Source of the DNA: Vairimorpha apis BRL 01
Taxonomy: Eukaryota; Microsporidia; Nosematidae
Direction: 5' to 3'
Length of the DNA: 11,543 nt
NCBI GenBank assembly: GCA_000447185.1
Contig: KE647374.1
Span: 89,459-101,001, forward strand
Below, in pieces: positions 7,762 to 11,543 of this stretch. Each line of letters opens with the position of its first letter. Within the stretch, counting starts at the first letter, position 1. Both the position numbers and the translations under genes were made by a program. Under the pieces are notes generated by a model. It worked only from the letters and a program-made list of their open reading frames with translations. It ran no database searches and had not been told where the DNA came from.

Positions 7762-8478
7762 CTATTTTCCCAAAATCAATTTAATTTTTTTTATTAATCT
7801 ATCTAAATTGATACCTTTAATAAAATCCTGTTCAAAAGTAAATCCTTTAACATAAAGCCACCCAACTAATATTTTTTCGATTTCATAACTACATAATTTA
7901 CATATTACATCTTTCAGTTCATTTTCATATTTAGATGTATATTTAAATTTTATTGCAAAATTATTTTCATATTTTATTTCATCTCTAAATTCACAATTAT
8001 TTTCATTTTCTAGTTCTTTTTTACTGATAATTCTATCTAAAACATTTCTAATGTATTCTTCTGTGTATGGTATAAATTTATACTCTTTAAACCAATATTT
8101 CTTTATATTTGAACTGTATTTTACAATATCACTAAATAAAATAGGAAAAGAGTCATCTCTTAATATCTTGTATATTACTAACAAATATTTATTTAATGGA
8201 CTTAACCTCGACTTAAATTTTTTTATTTTTAATTCGTTTTTAATTTGGTTTTTATAATAAAAAATATTAAAATTGCTAATTAATTTATCTAAAAGAATAT
8301 CATTTTTAGAAATAGTATTTGTAGAATATAAATTTTGAAATGATAATGAATAATTTTGAATAGAGTAAAATGTATTTAAATGATCCATCGAAACAATATG
8401 TTGATAATCTGTTGCCTCTTTTATTTGAAGACCACATGATGTACAATATCCATCTTTAGTATTTGTATGACTGCACAT
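7762..8478 (-). CDS. Zinc-ribbon protein, possibly TFIIB-family (Rrn7/TAF1B-like)
   Basis: 238 residues. The N terminus has C2-x-H4-x7-C12-x-x-C15-G, a compact zinc ribbon starting right after the initiator Met. After an Asn/Ser-rich linker, residues about 91-125 (SRLSPLNKYLLVIYKILRDD and then PILFSDIVKY) resemble the first cyclin-fold helices of the RNA polymerase I factor Rrn7/TAF1B, where a YYCTSC-type ribbon is followed by a helix and an 'ExPILLSDLLRW'-like segment. That would make it a Pol I core-factor subunit acting at rDNA promoters. The match is by eye and weak, and the protein is about half the usual length. Alternatives are another TFIIB/Brf-type factor or an unrelated C-H-C-C protein (FCP1 has a similar ribbon, but its phosphatase motif DxDxT is absent here). 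The C-terminal third is Lys/Ile-rich and unassigned. No upstream in-frame Met exists before a stop at 8506-8508. Two CCCTTT motifs lie upstream. Confidence 0.78.
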   Translation of the reverse strand: MCSHTNTKDGYCTSCGLQIKEATDYQHIVSMDHLNTFYSIQNYSLSFQNLYSTNTISKNDILLDKLISNFNIFYYKNQIKNELKIKKFKSRLSPLNKYLLVIYKILRDDSFPILFSDIVKYSSNIKKYWFKEYKFIPYTEEYIRNVLDRIISKKELENENNCEFRDEIKYENNFAIKFKYTSKYENELKDVICKLCSYEIEKILVGWLYVKGFTFEQDFIKGINLDRLIKKIKLILGK

Positions 8479-8498
8479 TTTACTTGAATGTACGTTTA

Positions 8499-8525
8499 AA
8501 AGGGCTTAAAATTAAAAATAAAGGG
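8499..8525 (-). promoter_or_regulatory. Two CCCTTT motifs 21 bp apart
   Basis: On the minus strand CCCTTT occurs at 8504-8499 and 8525-8520, exactly 21 bp (two helical turns) apart, the nearer one about 21 bases before the ATG at 8478. The same hexamer occurs once upstream of RpiA (5570-5575). G/C triplets are scarce in these spacers, so this fits the CCC-like promoter motif described in microsporidia. Confidence 0.45.
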
Positions 8526-8668
8526 TTGACGGAATTGAATTTTATAATTTTAAAATGTAAACAAAAAAATTATTTTTTAGTGTCAATTATTAATCTATGA
8601 AATAATAATTATTTTTATATTCTATTTTTATACAAATTATTAGGAAAAGGAATTTAAATATTATTAAA

Positions 8669-8830
8669 AAAATGTTATTATTCAAATCATTTATGTAAAA
8701 ATTTTATTTAACTAAAATAAAATGTTACTATTCAAATCATTTATGTAAAAATTATATTTAACTAAATTAAAATATTTTAAATAAAATGTTATTATTCAAA
8801 TCATTTATGTAAAAATTATATTAAATCAAA
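8669..8830. repeat. Three-copy tandem repeat, period 50-64 bp
   Basis: The word AATGTTATTATTCAAATCAT and the following TTATGTAAAAATT-ATATTTAACTAAA recur at 8671, 8721 and 8785. Copy 2 differs by a single T to C change in the core. The extra 14 bp before copy 3 (ATATTTTAAATAAA-like) explain the unequal period. Near-identity suggests a young expansion between the PFK terminus and the zinc-ribbon promoter. Confidence 0.88.
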
Positions 8831-8869
8831 TTAAAAATGGTTATTTAATATAAAAACGAAAAAATTTAT

Positions 8870-10393
8870 TTACTCCAATGACTTACAAACGCTGCTATAT
8901 TTGATCCATTTAGGATTTTTAGTAACTTTTTTTTCAACATCATATAAATCCATAACTTTATCAATTTCAGTAAAAACAACATTACTACCTTCTAAGCCAA
9001 CAATTCCTATTCCTTTATTGTTTAAACAAAAATCTACAGCTTTAACACCAAACATAAAAGCATTTATTCTGTCAATTGGTGTGGGACTTATTCCTTGTTG
9101 AAGTCGGCATATTACAGAATAATCAGTATCAAATAAATTTTTACCATCAGTTTTAAGTACACGACAGAATGACTCAGTACTGATCGAACAAAAAGTTTTT
9201 TCGTTTCTAAATACAACTATTCCTGACCTCAAATTTGATTTAAGTCTTTTTCGTAATCTATGAGCTGTCTCTGATAAATGACTTATTAAATATTTTCGTT
9301 CTGGTATAAAACAGTCGAATGAACCGGCTGCTATTCCTGCCATCAGTGTTAAGAAACCACAATTTTCTCCTCCTATTTCTAATACAAAAACATGTTTTTT
9401 GTTACTTAAACTGTTTAATTTTGCACAATCTGCTACTTTTAAGATTGTATTAAGTGCAGTATCAGAACCGATTGAAATTTCTGTGCATGGAATGTTATTT
9501 GAAGATGCTGATGGTACTAGAATTATATTTAATGGTGTTTTATTTATGGTATATTTTTTTTCAATAAAAGATTTTTTTGTCGTTTTATCTGTGGTGTGAT
9601 TGTTTTCATTTGAACTATTTTTTAGAACATCGTTAATTTTTTTATTATCAAAACTATTTTCTTTAGAACAATGTTTTACATTATTAGCAAATTCTTTATT
9701 TTTTTCTATATTTGAATATGTTTCACTTGAATCTGTTTTTAAATAATAATTATCTATTGTCATATCATTTATATCATTTGTTTTAATTTTATTTAAATCT
9801 ATACCTTTTAAATTAATATTATTTAAATTGTTGTCGTTCATATTATCATTGTCTTTATCAATATGATCTTTGTTATCATTTTTTATATCATCACTAATTT
9901 TACTTAAACTTTTATTTTCATTAAAGTTTCTTTCTTTTTTCCCACATAAGATAGTTTTTTTATTTTCACTAAGACTAATATTTTCATCTTTTATAAAACT
10001 ACAATTAACTCTTCTTGAATTTTCTATTTTTAATTCCTCAAGTAATGGTAAACAATCGGAATCTCCGATAATAATCAAATTATTAATACGATGCTCTTCT
10101 AATTTGTCTAAAACTAATTTCAAATCCAAAATATCCACACTTCCCAATCCTAAATTAGCTCCTCCATTATTAAAATCATTACTAAATTCAAATAACTGAG
10201 CTTTTATGACTTGGTCTTTAATTAATCCATCAAATCCATTTAAAATAATATAAGGATCAACTTTCATGCTATAACAATACTGAATAATACTGTTTAAACT
10301 ATTATTCATACCAGATGCTCTTTTACCACATTGTATAATTCCAATTCGTACACTAGCAGATGGAATTTTTTGATTTAATTTATCATATTTATT
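8870..10393 (-). CDS. 6-phosphofructokinase, C-terminal (regulatory) half, in shifted frame
   Basis: C-terminal half of a eukaryotic ATP-dependent PFK. The frame is open from 10405 and gives KIPSASVRIGIIQCGKRASG just before the first Met (10309), matching the conserved 'VGAPAAGMN' start of this half, so 10309 is not a natural start. Positions below count from that Met. GFDGL (25-29) and GGANLG (49-54) match GFEGL and GGSKLG of animal PFK. Residues 103-256 are an Asn/Asp/Lys-rich insertion. VPSASSNN (265-272) replaces the catalytic xIDND by SSNN, as in animal and fungal C-halves. ISIGSDTALNT (278-288), LMAGIAAGSFDCFIPE and LQQGISPTPIDR follow. The half is therefore expected to be catalytically dead and allosteric. 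LEIGGENCG lacks the usual Met, and CRLQQGI deviates from GHMQQGG, so effector binding may be altered. The C terminus ends SLE, with no extra domain. It is separated from the N-half by a frame change at 10393-10399. Confidence 0.93.
   Translation of the reverse strand, partial: NKYDKLNQKIPSASVRIGIIQCGKRASGMNNSLNSIIQYCYSMKVDPYIILNGFDGLIKDQVIKAQLFEFSNDFNNGGANLGLGSVDILDLKLVLDKLEEHRINNLIIIGDSDCLPLLEELKIENSRRVNCSFIKDENISLSENKKTILCGKKERNFNENKSLSKISDDIKNDNKDHIDKDNDNMNDNNLNNINLKGIDLNKIKTNDINDMTIDNYYLKTDSSETYSNIEKNKEFANNVKHCSKENSFDNKKINDVLKNSSNENNHTTDKTTKKSFIEKKYTINKTPLNIILVPSASSNNIPCTEISIGSDTALNTILKVADCAKLNSLSNKKHVFVLEIGGENCGFLTLMAGIAAGSFDCFIPERKYLISHLSETAHRLRKRLKSNLRSGIVVFRNEKTFCSISTESFCRVLKTDGKNLFDTDYSVICRLQQGISPTPIDRINAFMFGVKAVDFCLNNKGIGIVGLEGSNVVFTEIDKVMDLYDVEKKVTKNPKWIKYSSVCKSLE
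9542..10003 (-). other. Asn/Asp/Lys-rich insertion in PFK C-half
   Basis: About 154 codons (residues 103-256 counted from 10309), rich in N, D, K, S and I with no recognisable motif, between the IIGDSDCLPLLEEL strand-helix and the IILVPSASSNN strand. Animal PFKs have only a short loop here. Likely a disordered surface loop grown under AT pressure. The equivalent position is also expanded in the N-half. Confidence 0.85.
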
Positions 10394-11543
10394 TTTAAAT
10401 GAATATTATCTTGCACTAAAAGTTTCAAATTAATATCTTCCATAAATAAAGCTCTATTATCTTTCTTATTAGAAATAATAGTGTTGTATATGCGATGTAA
10501 AGTTTTAAATAAATTACCTCTTAATTGTATAATTTTATTGTATTGTTTTTCTTGTTGATATTTTTTTAATGAATCGTTCATTTCAATAATATGTTCTAAT
10601 TCGTATAAATCTAAATCTCCATCTTTAAACAAAACTACTCTTGGAACTAAATCTGTAAATAATTCTTCAAAAGCTTTAATTCCACTTAAAGTTCCTAAAA
10701 TTCTGTCGAATGCACTCGTCGGCCCACCTCTTTGAACATGTCCTAATTTTAATAAACGAACATCAATATTATAACTTTTTATAAAATCAACTACTTCTGA
10801 AGATTGTATTTTGATATTCTGTTTATCTATACTTCCTTCTGATATTATAATAAACATTCCTGGTTTCCCATGTTTTTGGGCAAACCTGATATTTTCTAAA
10901 ACTTCTTTTTTCCAGTCTTCAGGTGGATCTTCAGGAATAAGCATATAATCAGAGATACATGAAATGCTTGTCATAATACTAAGCCATCCACATGTATTTC
11001 CCATCACTTCAACAACAAAGATTCTTTGATGACTTCTCATTGTACTTGATAAATGATCAATTGATTCTACTATTCTGTTCATAGCAGTGTCTGCTCCTAG
11101 AGTAAAATCTGCACCATATATGTCGTTATCAATTGATGCTGGCATTCCTACTATCTTGAGGTCATAAATGTAGTCTTTTATATTTAGATTATTTTTTTCT
11201 AGTGTTTTTTCTTGTGTTAAGTTTGTATTATACTTGAGACAATCTTGTGTCGTGCTATTTGTTTTACCTTCATTTCTAGAGCTTTCATTTGAAATTTTTG
11301 ACTTATTTTTTATGTTTTTACTCGAATTATCTGTTGTAGTAGAGTTAATTTTATTTAATGAACTTTTATTTGTAATATTAAAAACATTTGTATTTTCACT
11401 ATTTAAATTTTTATCTTTTGTTTTTATTTCTTCTTCTCTTTTTGTTATAAATTCTTCCTTGTTTTTAATATTTTGTAAATTTTCGATACCGTTATTTAAT
11501 TTATCTCTATTTTTATTAATGGTAGTATTTTCATTATTCATAT
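10375..11543 (-). CDS. 6-phosphofructokinase, N-terminal (catalytic) half, partial
   Basis: PFK phosphorylates fructose 6-phosphate to fructose 1,6-bisphosphate, the committed step of glycolysis. The frame runs off the right edge, so the ATP-binding start (GGD region) is missing; the Met at 11541 sits inside the insertion and need not be the start. Counting from it: 1-122 is Asn/Lys/Thr-rich low complexity; GMPASIDND (132-140) carries the catalytic Asp (D138); SHQR (170-173) and FVVEVMGNTCGWL (175-187) bind substrate; SEG (234-236) supplies the conserved Glu; GHVQRGG (267-273) and AFDRILG follow; RGNLF-x4-RIY ends the half. All catalytic positions visible are intact, so this half should be active. 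The frame ends at TAA 10375-10377, eleven codons after the last residues resembling linker. The homologous C-half continues in the -1 frame with no gap. Gene symbol would be PFK1-type. Confidence 0.93.
   Translation of the reverse strand, partial: MNNENTTINKNRDKLNNGIENLQNIKNKEEFITKREEEIKTKDKNLNSENTNVFNITNKSSLNKINSTTTDNSSKNIKNKSKISNESSRNEGKTNSTTQDCLKYNTNLTQEKTLEKNNLNIKDYIYDLKIVGMPASIDNDIYGADFTLGADTAMNRIVESIDHLSSTMRSHQRIFVVEVMGNTCGWLSIMTSISCISDYMLIPEDPPEDWKKEVLENIRFAQKHGKPGMFIIISEGSIDKQNIKIQSSEVVDFIKSYNIDVRLLKLGHVQRGGPTSAFDRILGTLSGIKAFEELFTDLVPRVVLFKDGDLDLYELEHIIEMNDSLKKYQQEKQYNKIIQLRGNLFKTLHRIYNTIISNKKDNRALFMEDINLKLLVQDNIHLKINMIN
10393..10399 (-). other. In-phase T TTA AAA heptamer at the PFK frame break
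   Basis: On the coding strand the N-half frame reads CAT TTA AAA ATA ... TAA, with T TTA AAA in the X XXY YYZ phase. Slipping -1 here gives AAT AAA TAT GAT, which is the frame of the C-half. The 0-frame stop lies 15 bases after the heptamer. An A5 run (10392-10396) sits in the same place, so one missing A would produce the identical break. No convincing stem or pseudoknot is seen just downstream, where the sequence is AT-rich. No GT lies in the overlap, so an intron does not explain it. Confidence 0.75.
11176..11543 (-). other. Asn/Lys-rich insertion in PFK N-half (runs off edge)
   Basis: At least 122 codons rich in N, K, T, S and E, with no motif, immediately before the YDLKIVGMPASIDND strand. 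Family members have a loop of roughly 35 residues between the GGDGS motif and this strand. Its upstream limit is outside the window. Confidence 0.82.

Larger units (their letters stand above)
8479..8869. other. Spacer between PFK 3' end and zinc-ribbon gene
   Basis: 391 bp. It holds the paired CCCTTT motifs of the zinc-ribbon promoter on the right-to-left strand and the three-copy repeat at 8669-8830. No gene is visible. Confidence 0.6.

Noticed and set aside
8051..8257. Plus-strand 68-codon frame opposite the zinc-ribbon gene
   Set aside because: Antisense shadow of the real gene, hydrophobic by complement of Lys/Asn codons.
7762..8478. Zinc-ribbon protein as an FCP1-type phosphatase
   Set aside because: The C-x-H...C-x-x-C-G cluster resembles one in FCP1, but the DxDxT catalytic motif and BRCT region are missing.
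8901..10199. Plus-strand frames of 66-109 codons opposite PFK
   Set aside because: Antisense shadows. The minus strand carries unambiguous PFK motifs throughout.
10307..10309. ATG at 10309 as the genuine start of a separate C-half gene
   Set aside because: This Met is the conserved Met of the 'GAPAAGMN' motif, and homology continues upstream in the same frame, so a protein starting here would lack its first strand.
10375..10410. An intron between the PFK halves
   Set aside because: There is no GT in the overlap of the frames and no microsporidian-like GTAAG donor. A one-base change or slip accounts for the break fully.

Overview
The window looks like nuclear DNA of a very AT-rich, gene-sparse eukaryote, most probably a microsporidian of the Nosema/Vairimorpha kind (inference, roughly 75% sure). 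Reasons: every gene is open without introns; the proteins are short and divergent; the glycolytic enzyme is an opisthokont-type two-half ATP phosphofructokinase (PFK) rather than a bacterial one; spacers are almost pure A/T; and CCC or CCCTTT motifs lie upstream of several start codons, as described for microsporidia. Two enzymes carry Asn/Lys/Asp-rich insertions, which is typical of genomes under strong AT pressure.

Layout from left to right. 1-883 is an AT-rich desert with a three-copy repeat near 520-690. 884-1147 is an isolated GC-richer island with the hallmarks of a solo LTR: TGTGG...CCACA ends, a flanking ATAAT duplication, an internal TATA-like run and AATAAA signals, plus a strong hairpin near the left end. 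1569-3224 (minus) encodes a 551-residue Gly/Tyr/Asn-rich repeat protein. The same frame continues upstream into a 40-codon hydrophobic leader, interrupted by one TAA. 3357-4737 is a desert with another tandem repeat. 4738-4932 (plus) is a 64-codon hypothetical gene, 5681-6367 (plus) is ribose-5-phosphate isomerase A, and 6898-7377 (plus) is a 159-codon hypothetical gene. 7762-8478 (minus) is a zinc-ribbon protein with a weak resemblance to TFIIB-family/Rrn7 factors. A three-copy 50-64 bp repeat follows at 8669-8830. 8870 to the right edge (minus) is 6-phosphofructokinase, with its N-terminal end outside the window.

Metabolically, PFK (glycolysis) and RpiA (pentose phosphate pathway) are the two recognised enzymes. 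They sit near each other but on opposite strands, with no sign of co-transcription. The most notable observations are: (1) PFK is split between its two halves by a change of frame exactly at an in-phase T TTA AAA heptamer next to an A5 run, so it is either a -1 frameshift site or a one-base homopolymer error or mutation; (2) both PFK halves carry a long low-complexity insertion at the equivalent structural position; (3) there is a solo LTR; (4) the leader of the Gly-rich protein is broken by a stop codon. No tRNA, rRNA, CRISPR array or recognisable snRNA was seen.
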